Assembly: GCF_007992195.1 (NCBI RefSeq)
Contig: NZ_BJZU01000020.1
Coordinates: 1-64,000, forward strand
Length of the DNA stretch: 64,000 nt
Origin: Methylobacterium oxalidis
GTDB taxonomy: Bacteria > Pseudomonadota > Alphaproteobacteria > Rhizobiales > Beijerinckiaceae
Reading direction: 5' to 3'
Each line of letters opens with the position of its first letter. Position 1 is the first letter of the stretch. Positions 16,616 to 25,315 of this stretch are shown in pieces. The notes beneath the pieces were generated by a model that did no database searches, was not told where the DNA came from, and saw nothing but the letters and a program-made list of their open reading frames with translations. A program made the position numbers and the translations under genes.

Positions 16616-18775
16616 CTACAAAAAGCTCTGCGGGTCGACGTCGATCGCGACCTTCACGTTGCCGCGTACCTTCGGCCCCCGGGCGAGCCAGTCGCGCAGG
16701 TACGCCTGCAGGTCGATCCCCCGCTCCGTCTTGGCGAGCAGCCGGAAGCGCCAGCGCCCGCGGATCAGGGCGAGCGGCGCCTCCGCCGGTCCCAGCACCA
16801 TCACGCCCGGCGGCGGCTCGGCGACCCGCGCGAGAGCCTGCCCGTGCGCCTCGGCCGCCTCCCGTTCGTTCGCCGAGACGATCAGCGCCGCGAGCCTTCC
16901 GAAGGGGGGCAGGCCCGCCGCCTCGCGGGCGGCGATCTCCTCGTCGTAGAAGCGCTCGGCATCGCCCGACAGGAGGGCGGCGATCACCGGGTGGTCCGGC
17001 TGGTAGGTCTGGACCAGGGCCCGGCCCGGCCGCTCGCCGCGCCCCGCGCGGCCCGTGACCTGCTGCAGGAGCTGGAAGGTGCGCTCGGCCGCCCGCGGAT
17101 CGCCGGTCGTCAGGCCGATATCGGCGTCGAGCACGCCCACGAGGGTCAGGTGCGGGAAGTTGTGGCCCTTGGCCACGAGCTGCGTGCCGATGACGATGTC
17201 GCAGCCGCCCTCCGCCACCGTCTGCAATTCCGCCCGCAGGCGCTCGGCGCCACCGGGGAAGTCGCTCGACAGGACGACGATGCGCTGCTCCGGGAAGAGC
17301 TCGGCCACCTCCTCGGCGATGCGCTCGACGCCGGGCCCGCAGGGGGTGAGGTGGTCGAAGGCGCCGCACTCGACGCAGGCCTCGGGCTTGCGCTCGGCGT
17401 AGCCGCACTGGTGGCAGACGAGGGCCCGGCGGAAGCGGTGCTCCACCAGCCAGGTCGAGCAGTTGCGGCACTGGTAGCGGTGGCCGCAGGCGCGGCACAG
17501 CGTCAGCGGCGCGTAGCCGCGGCGATTGAGGAACAGCAGCGACTGCTCGCCCGCCGCGAGGTTGTGCTTGACGGCGTCGACCATCGGCGGCGCCAGGAAG
17601 CGGCCGCGCTCAGGCTTGTCGAGGCGCATGTCGACCGCGCGGATGTCGGGCAGGCGGCGCCCGCCGAACCGCTCGGGAAGGACGACGTGACGGTAGCGGC
17701 CCTTCTGGGCGTTGACCCGCGTCTCGATGGACGGCGTCGCGGAGGCGAGAACCACCGGGCAGCCCTCGAGCTTGCCCCGCACCACCGCCATGTCGCGGGC
17801 GTGGTAGTGGACGCCGTCCTCCTGCTTGTAGGCCGATTCGTGCTCCTCATCGACGACGATGAGCCCGAGCCGGGGAAAGGGCAGGAACAGGGCCGAGCGG
17901 GCGCCGACCACGACCGCGATCTCGCCCGAGGCGACGCCCGCGCGGATGCGCTCCCGACGCTTGCCGCCGATGCCGGAGTGCCACGCCGCCGGGCGAACGC
18001 CGAAGCGGGCCGCGAACCGGTCGAGGAACTGCGCGGTCAGCGCGATCTCGGGCATCAGGATCAGGGCCTGCCGCCCGGCGCGCACGCAGGCCGCCACGCC
18101 CTCGAAATAGACCTCCGTCTTGCCCGAGCCCGTGACGCCCTCGAGCAGAGTCGCGCCCGGATCACCCTCCGGCGGGAGCAGCGCGCGGGCGGCCTCCTCC
18201 TGCGCCTCCGAGAGCGGCACGCGGGGATGGTCCGGGTCGGGCGGCAGCGCCACGGGCTCTGGCTCCAGCGCCACCGTCTCCAGGGCACCGTCGTCGATGA
18301 GCCCGTCGACGACGCTGAGCGAGACGCCCGCCTCCTTGGCGAGCGCGGTCTTGCCCCTCAGGCCGCCGTCGGCCGCGACCGCCATCACCTTCGTGCGGGC
18401 GGCTGTGGCGCGGGCGGGCGGGCTGCCCGTGGCCCGCACACCGACGCGCAGGCTCTCGCGGGCGGCCGCCTCGTCCGGCAGGCGGAGCGCCATGGCGAGG
18501 GCCGAGCCCTTCGGCGCCAGGGTGTAGCGGGCGAGCCAGTCGACCAGCCGGCGCAGGGGCTCGGACAGGGGCGGCACGTCGATGCGTCCTGTGACAGGCC
18601 GCAGGTTCGAGCCGGAGGCGCTCTCGGCGAGCCCCCAGACGACGCCCACCGTCTCGCGCGGCCCGAGCGGCACCTGCACGACGTCGCCCTCGGCGAGGCT
18701 CAGACCCGCGGGCACGGCGTAGCTGTAGGCCGTGTCGAGGGCGAGCGGAATCAGGATCTCGGCGGTCTGCGGCAT
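16616..18775 (-). CDS. priA: Primosomal protein N' (PriA helicase)
   Basis: A 719-residue replication-restart helicase that recognises stalled forks and loads the replisome with 3'-5' helicase activity. The N-terminal 3'-DNA-binding domain (from about residue 5) is followed by Walker A GVTGSGKTEVYF (about 214), the DEEH box VVDEEHESAYK, a zinc-binding insert with paired cysteines (CRACGHRYQCRNC, CHQCGY, CVECG) and helicase motifs ending GRAGRGERPG. All parts are intact. The start at 18775 gives the usual PriA N-terminus. A LexA-like half-site pair lies 26 bp upstream. Confidence 0.96.
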   Translation of the reverse strand: MPQTAEILIPLALDTAYSYAVPAGLSLAEGDVVQVPLGPRETVGVVWGLAESASGSNLRPVTGRIDVPPLSEPLRRLVDWLARYTLAPKGSALAMALRLPDEAAARESLRVGVRATGSPPARATAARTKVMAVAADGGLRGKTALAKEAGVSLSVVDGLIDDGALETVALEPEPVALPPDPDHPRVPLSEAQEEAARALLPPEGDPGATLLEGVTGSGKTEVYFEGVAACVRAGRQALILMPEIALTAQFLDRFAARFGVRPAAWHSGIGGKRRERIRAGVASGEIAVVVGARSALFLPFPRLGLIVVDEEHESAYKQEDGVHYHARDMAVVRGKLEGCPVVLASATPSIETRVNAQKGRYRHVVLPERFGGRRLPDIRAVDMRLDKPERGRFLAPPMVDAVKHNLAAGEQSLLFLNRRGYAPLTLCRACGHRYQCRNCSTWLVEHRFRRALVCHQCGYAERKPEACVECGAFDHLTPCGPGVERIAEEVAELFPEQRIVVLSSDFPGGAERLRAELQTVAEGGCDIVIGTQLVAKGHNFPHLTLVGVLDADIGLTTGDPRAAERTFQLLQQVTGRAGRGERPGRALVQTYQPDHPVIAALLSGDAERFYDEEIAAREAAGLPPFGRLAALIVSANEREAAEAHGQALARVAEPPPGVMVLGPAEAPLALIRGRWRFRLLAKTERGIDLQAYLRDWLARGPKVRGNVKVAIDVDPQSFL

Positions 18776-18800
18776 GAGGCCCGGCGCGTGTCAGCCATCT

Positions 18801-18815
18801 GTTCTATATATGTCC
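18801..18815 (-). promoter_or_regulatory. LexA-like box upstream of priA
   Basis: GTTC-N7-GTCC (18801-18804 and 18812-18815) matches the alphaproteobacterial SOS box GTTC-N7-GTTC at seven of eight positions. The spacer TATATAT would also provide the -10 of the priA promoter on the minus strand. This is a weak call resting on one mismatch-containing site. Confidence 0.3.
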
Positions 18816-18847
18816 TGTTTTCGTTCCGCGAAACCGCGTCCCTGCGC

Positions 18848-20035
18848 TCATCGTTGCGCGCGCAAGCTCAGGCTGATCGGGAGGGCGAGGAGGCTCAGGG
18901 CCGCCATGGCCCAGAAGGCCCGCTGCCCGAACGTGGCGTAGAGGCTGCCCGAGGCGAGGGTCAGGAGCGCCGTCGCGAGGCCGACGCCGAGGCTTCCGTA
19001 GAGCGTCAGGGCCGTCGCGCGAAGCCCCGGCGCGACATTCCGCTCGATCAGGTCGAGGCAGGCGAGGTGCAGGAGCGCGAAGGTGAGCCCGTGCAGGATT
19101 TGGATCCCGGCGATGGCGGGGAGCGCCGCGGTCTCGGCGGTCACGGCCCAGCGCAGCGCGCCGGCCGCCGCGGCGAGGGCGAGGCAGGACCCCGGCCCGA
19201 GCCGGCGGACGAGCGGGGCCCCCACGAGCAGGAACACGAGGACTTCGGCGGCGACCGCCTCCGACCAGAGCAGGCCCGCGAGGCCCGCGCCGATCCCGGC
19301 CTCGCGCCAGAGGATCATCGTGAAGGCGTCATGCATGGCGTGCGCGCCGACGACGAGGGCGGCCACCAGCAGGATGCGCCGGTACGGGCCGCTGCGGAGC
19401 AGGGTCGCGAAGCCCTGCCACAAGCCCTCCTTCGCGCCGGCCTCGGCGGGCTCTCCGGGCGGCACGAGCCCGGCCGCCAGGGCAGCGGCGAGGAACAGGA
19501 TCCCGCCGGCCGACACCGCCGCGCCGAGGCCGGACCCGCCGATCAGCCAGCCGGCGAGGCTCGCCGCGCCGATGAAGGCGGCCGCCCCCGCCCCGCGGAC
19601 CCAGCCGTACTGGAACCTGCGGCCGTCCTGGGCGGCGAGGAGCGCGAGGGCGTCGGCGAGCGGCGCCAGGGGCGCGGTGGCGAGCGCGTAGACGAGCCCC
19701 ACCGCGAGGAGAACGGGAAAGCCGTGGGCGGGCAGGTGCGCGAAGGCCGCGAGGCCGCTCAGCGCCGCCGCGGCCGCGAGGATGCCCCGCCCCGTCCCGC
19801 GCCGGTCGGCGAGGCGCCCCGCGAGCGGGCCCGCGACGAGGCGCACGAGGAGCGCACCGGCGAGCACCGCCGCGATCTCCCGCGCCGAGAGGCCGCGCGA
19901 CTCGAGGAAGTTCGGCAGGATCGGCGACAGGCTGCCGTAGGCCGCGTAGAGCAGCCCGTAGAGCGCGAGGAAGCGCGGGAGGCTCCCTCCCGTCCCCGCC
20001 CGCGCCCGCCCGCGCCGCCGCATCCCGCGCCCCAT
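18848..20035 (-). CDS. MFS transporter (MFS_1-like, HcaT-type)
   Basis: A 395-residue major-facilitator protein with twelve predicted helices. It begins LPRFLALYGLLYAAYGSLSPILPNFLESRGLS and has the loop motif GPLAGRLADRRGTGRG between helices 2 and 3, the pattern of the MFS_1-like/HcaT branch that carries phenylpropionate, nucleosides or similar small solutes. Substrate unknown. The frame opens at 20035, with a second ATG at 20023. It stands between priA and the iron transporter with no obvious operon partner. Confidence 0.85.
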   Translation of the reverse strand: MGRGMRRRGRARAGTGGSLPRFLALYGLLYAAYGSLSPILPNFLESRGLSAREIAAVLAGALLVRLVAGPLAGRLADRRGTGRGILAAAAALSGLAAFAHLPAHGFPVLLAVGLVYALATAPLAPLADALALLAAQDGRRFQYGWVRGAGAAAFIGAASLAGWLIGGSGLGAAVSAGGILFLAAALAAGLVPPGEPAEAGAKEGLWQGFATLLRSGPYRRILLVAALVVGAHAMHDAFTMILWREAGIGAGLAGLLWSEAVAAEVLVFLLVGAPLVRRLGPGSCLALAAAAGALRWAVTAETAALPAIAGIQILHGLTFALLHLACLDLIERNVAPGLRATALTLYGSLGVGLATALLTLASGSLYATFGQRAFWAMAALSLLALPISLSLRAQR

Positions 20036-20127
20036 CCGGCCACGCTAGCACGGCGCGCCCGCTCGCGCCGCGTTGCTCCCGGCCAACCATGCGTTAAGGA
20101 GCCGGGACCGAGCCACCGGACCCGCCG

Positions 20128-21195
<1,068 letters not shown>

Positions 21196-21215
21196 ATCGT
21201 CGTCTCGATCGGAAA

Positions 21216-21252
21216 ACGGCAGTTCTGCCGTGGATTTCACGCGGCAGTTTTT
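21216..21252 (+). promoter_or_regulatory. Three-armed inverted repeat with T-run between fbpC and fbpA
   Basis: ACGGCAG (21216-21222) pairs with CTGCCGT (21225-21231). The same CTGCCG can instead pair with CGGCAG (21242-21247), which is followed directly by five T's. The second pairing looks like an intrinsic terminator with a short bulge, the first like a competing hairpin. An AT-rich stretch to about 21295 follows and may hold an fbpA promoter. An attenuator-like switch is possible; a simple terminator of fbpC is the safer reading. Confidence 0.5.
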
Positions 21253-21361
21253 AACTGTTTTAAATCAAATACTTCGCGCTTGCTTTTTCTTGCGTGATGC
21301 GTCCCAAGCTCCTGCAATGCAGGAAGGGGTCAGGTCCTGCTGGCAGGGAGAGGGACGCATC

Positions 21362-22384
21362 ATGCTGGGCTCGGTCGCACGGATTGCTGTGGCATGCGGA
21401 GGTCTGTTCGCCGCGGGCGCGGTGCAGGCGGCGGAGGTCAACCTCTACACCACCCGGGAGCCGGGCCTGATCCGGCCGCTCCTCGGCGCCTACACGGCGA
21501 AGACGGGCGTGAAGGTGAACACCGTCTTCGTCGAGAAGGGCCTCGCCGAGCGCGTGGCCGCGGAGGGCGAGCGCGCCAACGCCGACGTGCTGATGACGGT
21601 CGATATCGGCAACCTCATCGAGATCGTGGACCGGGGGCTGGCGCAGCCCGTGAAGTCCCCGGCGCTCGAGGCGGCGGTGCCGGCCTCGCTCCGCGATCCC
21701 GACGGCCGCTGGTTCTCGCTCTCGACCCGCGCCCGCGTGGCCTACACCGACGCGAAGGACTACGCGGATCTCAAGGCCCTCTCCTACGAGGATCTCGCCG
21801 ACCCGAAGTGGAAGGGCAAGATCTGCCTGCGTCCGGGCCAGCACCCCTACAACACGGCGCTGATCGCCCACTACCTCGTCAAGCACGGGCCGGAGAAAAC
21901 CGAGGCCTGGCTGCGGGGCGTCAAGGCCAACCTCGCCAAGAAGCCCGCGGGCGGTGACCGCGACGTAGCGCGCGACATCCTCGCCGAGACCTGCGAGATC
22001 GGCCTCGGCAACTCCTACTACGTCGGCCTGATGCGCTCGGGCCGCGGCGGCCCCGAGCAGGTGAAGTGGGCCGAGGCGATCCGCGTCGTGCTGCCGACCT
22101 TCGAGAACGGCGGGACCCACGTGAACGTCTCGGGCGCCGCGGTCGCCAAGAACGCGCCGAACCGCGACGAGGCGGTGAAGCTCCTCGAGTTCCTCGTCTC
22201 GGACGAGGCCCAGGGCATCTACGCCCAGACCGGCTACGAGTACCCGGTGAAGCGCGGCGCGCCCGTCGACCCGCTGCTCGTGGAGCTCGGCACCCTCAAG
22301 ATCGACGACACGCCGGTCGCCGAGATTGCCCGCAACCGGAAGGCCGCGAGCCTGCTCGTCGACAAGGTCGGCTTCGACAACTGA
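21362..22384 (+). CDS. fbpA: Periplasmic Fe(3+)-binding protein of ABC importer
   Basis: A 340-residue extracytoplasmic binding protein of the ferric-binding (FbpA/FutA) class. The signal peptide runs to about residue 24 (GAVQAAEVNLYT). The iron-ligand tyrosine pair is present in GLGNSYYVGLM (Tyr 219-220), and N-terminal features AEVNLYTTREPGLI and NADVLMTVDIGNL fit the family. It captures Fe(3+) and delivers it to FbpB. I start at 21362 because it gives a proper signal peptide after AGAGGGACGC; longer frames begin upstream at AT-rich promoter-like sequence. A strong hairpin follows the stop codon. Confidence 0.93.
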   Translation: MLGSVARIAVACGGLFAAGAVQAAEVNLYTTREPGLIRPLLGAYTAKTGVKVNTVFVEKGLAERVAAEGERANADVLMTVDIGNLIEIVDRGLAQPVKSPALEAAVPASLRDPDGRWFSLSTRARVAYTDAKDYADLKALSYEDLADPKWKGKICLRPGQHPYNTALIAHYLVKHGPEKTEAWLRGVKANLAKKPAGGDRDVARDILAETCEIGLGNSYYVGLMRSGRGGPEQVKWAEAIRVVLPTFENGGTHVNVSGAAVAKNAPNRDEAVKLLEFLVSDEAQGIYAQTGYEYPVKRGAPVDPLLVELGTLKIDDTPVAEIARNRKAASLLVDKVGFDN

Positions 22385-22393
22385 GCGCACCCC

Positions 22394-22418
22394 CTCCCCG
22401 CCCGGATCGGGCGGGGAG
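22394..22418 (+). other. Strong hairpin between fbpA and fbpB
   Basis: A perfect 10-bp inverted repeat (CTCCCCGCCC at 22394-22403 and GGGCGGGGAG at 22409-22418) lies 9 bp after the fbpA stop. It has no T-run, so it probably does not end transcription fully. Such hairpins after binding-protein genes commonly protect the upstream message and set a high ratio of binding protein to permease. Confidence 0.6.
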
Positions 22419-22433
22419 ACCCGTCGCGCCGCA

Positions 22434-22463
22434 AGACATCCGCCGTGAAGACATCCGCCGTGA
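22434..22463 (+). repeat. 15-bp perfect tandem duplication at the fbpB start
   Basis: AGACATCCGCCGTGA occurs at 22434-22448 and again at 22449-22463 with no mismatch. Being 15 bp, it preserves frame and creates two in-frame GTG codons (22445 and 22460). Confidence 0.9.
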
Positions 22464-24166
22464 CGACCTCGCCGCCCGCGCGGGTCCCGAGCCCCTTCAT
22501 GAGCCCGGCGCTCGTCCAGACGCTCCGCGCGCCGCCGCTCGCCTGGGTGGCCGCCGGCCTCGCGCTGACCGGGCTCGTGCTGAGCCCCCTCGTCTCCCTG
22601 GCCTACGAGGCCCTGCAAGGGTCCGGCGAGCTCTGGCCCCACCTGCTCGAATACGTGCTGCCGCAGGCGATCCTGCAGACGGCGGGGCTCCTGGCGGGCG
22701 TCGGCCTCGCGGTGACGCTGATCGGTACCGGGACGGCGTGGCTCGTGGCGGCCTACGACTTTCCCGGGCGGCGCCTCATCGAGGTCGGGCTGCTGCTGCC
22801 GATGGCCGTGCCGACCTACATCGTCGCCTTCGCCTATCTCGACCTGCTGCACCCGCTCGGACCGGTGCAGTCCACCTTACGCGAGACGCTCGGCCTCGCG
22901 AGCCCGCGCGACCTGCCCTTCCCGGAGCTGCGCTCGCTTCCGGGCTGCATCCTGCTCCTCGGCTTCGTGCTGTACCCCTACGTCTACCTGCCGACGCGGG
23001 CGCTCTTCCTGATGCAGGCGGCGAACCTGCTGGAGGCGGCCCGCACCCTCGGCCACGGCCCGCGCGCGGTCTTCGCGCGGGTGGCGTTGCCGATGGCCCG
23101 CCCCGCCGTGGCGCTCGGCGCGAGCCTCGCCCTGATGGAGGCCCTGAACGACATCGGCGCGGCCGAGTTCCTCGGGGTGCGCACCCTGACCGTCCAAGTC
23201 TACGCCACCTGGATCAACCGCTCGGACCTGCCGGGCGCCGCGCAGATCGCCCTCGTGATGCTCGTGGTGGTGATCGGCCTCGTCGCAGCCGAGCGCTGGG
23301 CCCGGCGCGGGCGCGGCTTCGCCGGCACCGCGCAGCGCCCGCGCAGCCTCACCCGGACACGTCTGAAGGGCTCGCGCGCCGCGGCGGCCTTCCTCCTCGG
23401 GGCGACGCCCGTCGCCCTCGGCTTCCTGATCCCGGCGGGCTACCTCGCGCACGCCGCCGCCGCCCGGATCGCGCGCGCCGGCATCCCCGAGACCCTGCCC
23501 CGCGAGATCCTCAGCACCGTCCTCTACGCGGGCGCCGCGACGCTGATCGCGGGCGCGATCGGCTTCCTCGTCGCCGCGAGCCCGCGGCTCATCGCGCGAC
23601 GGGCCGGCGCGGCGCTGATCCGCGTGGCGAGCCTCGGCTACGCGCTGCCGGGCACGATCCTCGCCATCGGCCTGCTCGGGCCTCTCGCGATGGCCGATTC
23701 GGCTCTCGCGGCCGCCTCGACCGCGATGTTCGGCGCGGCACCCGCGCTGATCGGGCTGGGCACCGGCGGCGCCCTCGTCACAGCCTACCTCGTGCGCTTC
23801 CTCGCAGTGGCGATCGGGACCTGCGAGGCGGGCCTGTCGCGGGTGCCCGCCTCGCTGCCGGACGCAGCCCGGATGCTCGGGCGCGGGCCCGTCGCCACCC
23901 TGGGCCAGGTGCAGCTGCCGCTCACCTGGCCGGCGCTCGTGAGCGGGGCGCTCCTCGTCTTCGTCGATTGCGTGAAGGAATTGCCGGCGACCCTGCTGCT
24001 GCGCCCGCTCAACGTCGAGACCCTGGCGACGCACCTCTACGGCGAGGCGGTCCGCGGCACCTACGAGGACGGGGCGGTCGCCGCCCTCCTCATCGTCATC
24101 GTCGGGCTGATCCCGGTGGCGATCCTGCTCCGGCTCGGCAGCCGCGGCCAGCAGGCCCTGCGCTGA
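22445..24166 (+). CDS. fbpB: Ferric-iron ABC transporter permease
   Basis: A permease of up to 573 residues with two homologous halves of about six helices each, the fused FbpB layout that makes one polypeptide serve as the whole channel. Each half has its EAA-like loop for the ATPase (EAARTLGHGPRAVFARVALPMARP near 200 and PDAARMLGRGPVATLGQVQLPLTWPA near 475). The start is uncertain: GTG at 22445 or 22460 within the tandem duplication, or ATG at 22499, which begins MSPALVQTL just before the first helix. It completes the importer with fbpC and fbpA. Confidence 0.92.
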   Translation: MKTSAVTTSPPARVPSPFMSPALVQTLRAPPLAWVAAGLALTGLVLSPLVSLAYEALQGSGELWPHLLEYVLPQAILQTAGLLAGVGLAVTLIGTGTAWLVAAYDFPGRRLIEVGLLLPMAVPTYIVAFAYLDLLHPLGPVQSTLRETLGLASPRDLPFPELRSLPGCILLLGFVLYPYVYLPTRALFLMQAANLLEAARTLGHGPRAVFARVALPMARPAVALGASLALMEALNDIGAAEFLGVRTLTVQVYATWINRSDLPGAAQIALVMLVVVIGLVAAERWARRGRGFAGTAQRPRSLTRTRLKGSRAAAAFLLGATPVALGFLIPAGYLAHAAAARIARAGIPETLPREILSTVLYAGAATLIAGAIGFLVAASPRLIARRAGAALIRVASLGYALPGTILAIGLLGPLAMADSALAAASTAMFGAAPALIGLGTGGALVTAYLVRFLAVAIGTCEAGLSRVPASLPDAARMLGRGPVATLGQVQLPLTWPALVSGALLVFVDCVKELPATLLLRPLNVETLATHLYGEAVRGTYEDGAVAALLIVIVGLIPVAILLRLGSRGQQALR

Positions 24167-24169
24167 CGC

Positions 24170-25150
24170 TCAGCCCCTGCGCGTCGAGCCGCGCAGGACC
24201 GGCCGCCCGCTGAGCACGACCTTGCGCACGGGCTGGTCCGGGTTCTTGAGCCGATCGAACAGCAGGCTCATGGCCTGCGCGCCGATCTCGGCCACCGGCT
24301 GCTCGATAACCGTCAGGCCGGGGTCGAGGAGTTCGGTCCAGGGCTCGTTGTCGAAGCCCGCCAGCGCCAGCGCGCCGGGGATCGGCAGGGCGAGCCGGCG
24401 CGCCGCCCGCACGGCACCCATCAGCATGAGGCCGTTCGAGACGATCAGCGCCTCGGGCCGCCCGACCTCCGCGAGCCAGCGCGCCGCCGCCTCCTCCGCC
24501 GCGGCCGCGTTCGGCAGGCAGGCCTGCGCGACGGGCGCCAGCCCGTGGCGGGCCATCGCCGCCTCGTACCCGGCGCGACGCTCCTGGGCGGTAGAGCTCG
24601 TGGAGCCGAACAGGCCGCCGATCCGCCCGTAGCCCTGCGCGACGAGATGGTCGACGAGGGCGGCCGAGGCCGCGATGTTGTCGAGGACGACGCTGTCGTG
24701 CGCGCCGGGCGGCCCGGAGCGGTCGATCAGCACCACGGGAAAGTCGCCGCCCGTCTTCATCGCCTGCGCGGTCGCGCGGGTCGGCGCGAAGATCACGCCG
24801 GTGACCCGCTCCTCCTCCATCAGGCGCAGGTACATCGCCTCGCGCTCGGCATCCTCGTCCGTGTTGCAGAGGATCACCCGCAGGCCGGCCTGGTAGGCGG
24901 CGTCCTCCACGGCGCGGCTCACCGCCGTGAAGAACGGGTTGCGGATGTCGGCCACGATCAGGCCGATCGTCCGCGTCGTCTGCGAGCGCAGGCGCCGGGC
25001 CGAGAGGTTCGGCCGGTAGCCCGTGGCGCGGACCGCCGCCTCGACCTGCTCCCGCAGCGCGTCGCTGACAGGGCCGCGCCCGAGCGCGCGGGACACCGTC
25101 GCCGTCGAGACGCCCGCCGCGCGGGCCACATCGCGGATGCCGACACTCAT
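24170..25150 (-). CDS. fruR: LacI-family repressor of the fructose operon
   Basis: A 326-residue repressor. The N-terminal HTH and hinge read IRDVARAAGVSTATVSRALG ... LREQVEAAVRATGYRPNLSARRL, followed by a periplasmic-binding-protein-like effector domain (TIGLIVADIRNPFF onward). The gene is divergent from fruB with two operator-like palindromes in the gap, one next to its own start, so it should repress both itself and fruBKA. By analogy with other proteobacterial FruR proteins the inducer is fructose 1-phosphate or fructose 1,6-bisphosphate; that is inferred. Its stop lies 3 bp past the convergent fbpB stop. Confidence 0.9.
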   Translation of the reverse strand: MSVGIRDVARAAGVSTATVSRALGRGPVSDALREQVEAAVRATGYRPNLSARRLRSQTTRTIGLIVADIRNPFFTAVSRAVEDAAYQAGLRVILCNTDEDAEREAMYLRLMEEERVTGVIFAPTRATAQAMKTGGDFPVVLIDRSGPPGAHDSVVLDNIAASAALVDHLVAQGYGRIGGLFGSTSSTAQERRAGYEAAMARHGLAPVAQACLPNAAAAEEAAARWLAEVGRPEALIVSNGLMLMGAVRAARRLALPIPGALALAGFDNEPWTELLDPGLTVIEQPVAEIGAQAMSLLFDRLKNPDQPVRKVVLSGRPVLRGSTRRG

Positions 25151-25154
25151 GGTA

Positions 25155-25170
25155 CGGGAAACGTTTGCAG
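25155..25170. promoter_or_regulatory. FruR operator next to fruR start
   Basis: CGGGAAACGTTTGCAG centred on CG matches the perfect operator at 25256 in 13 of 16 positions and begins 5 bp before the fruR ATG. It would let FruR control its own gene. Confidence 0.7.
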
Positions 25171-25243
25171 CGCCATACCGGCGGTTCTGCCACGGGTTGC
25201 ACTCTGCAGCAAGACCTCACGGACGCGTGATGCGCTGTAACGG

Positions 25244-25249
25244 TTGACA
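25244..25249 (+). promoter_or_regulatory. -35 element of fruB promoter
   Basis: A perfect TTGACA. The -10 expected 17 bases on (about 25267-25272) falls inside the FruR operator, so a bound repressor would block RNA polymerase. No good -10 hexamer is visible. Confidence 0.55.
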
Positions 25250-25255
25250 GAACCG

Positions 25256-25271
25256 CTGAAAACGTTTTCAG
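25256..25271. promoter_or_regulatory. Perfect palindromic FruR operator upstream of fruB
   Basis: CTGAAAACGTTTTCAG is a 16-bp perfect palindrome with the central CG typical of LacI-family operators. It lies 44 bp before the fruB ATG and overlaps the expected -10. Confidence 0.85.
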
Positions 25272-25315
25272 TAGGCCCAACAAGGAAGCGGACAACGATC
25301 CGGGAGGAGCACGCC

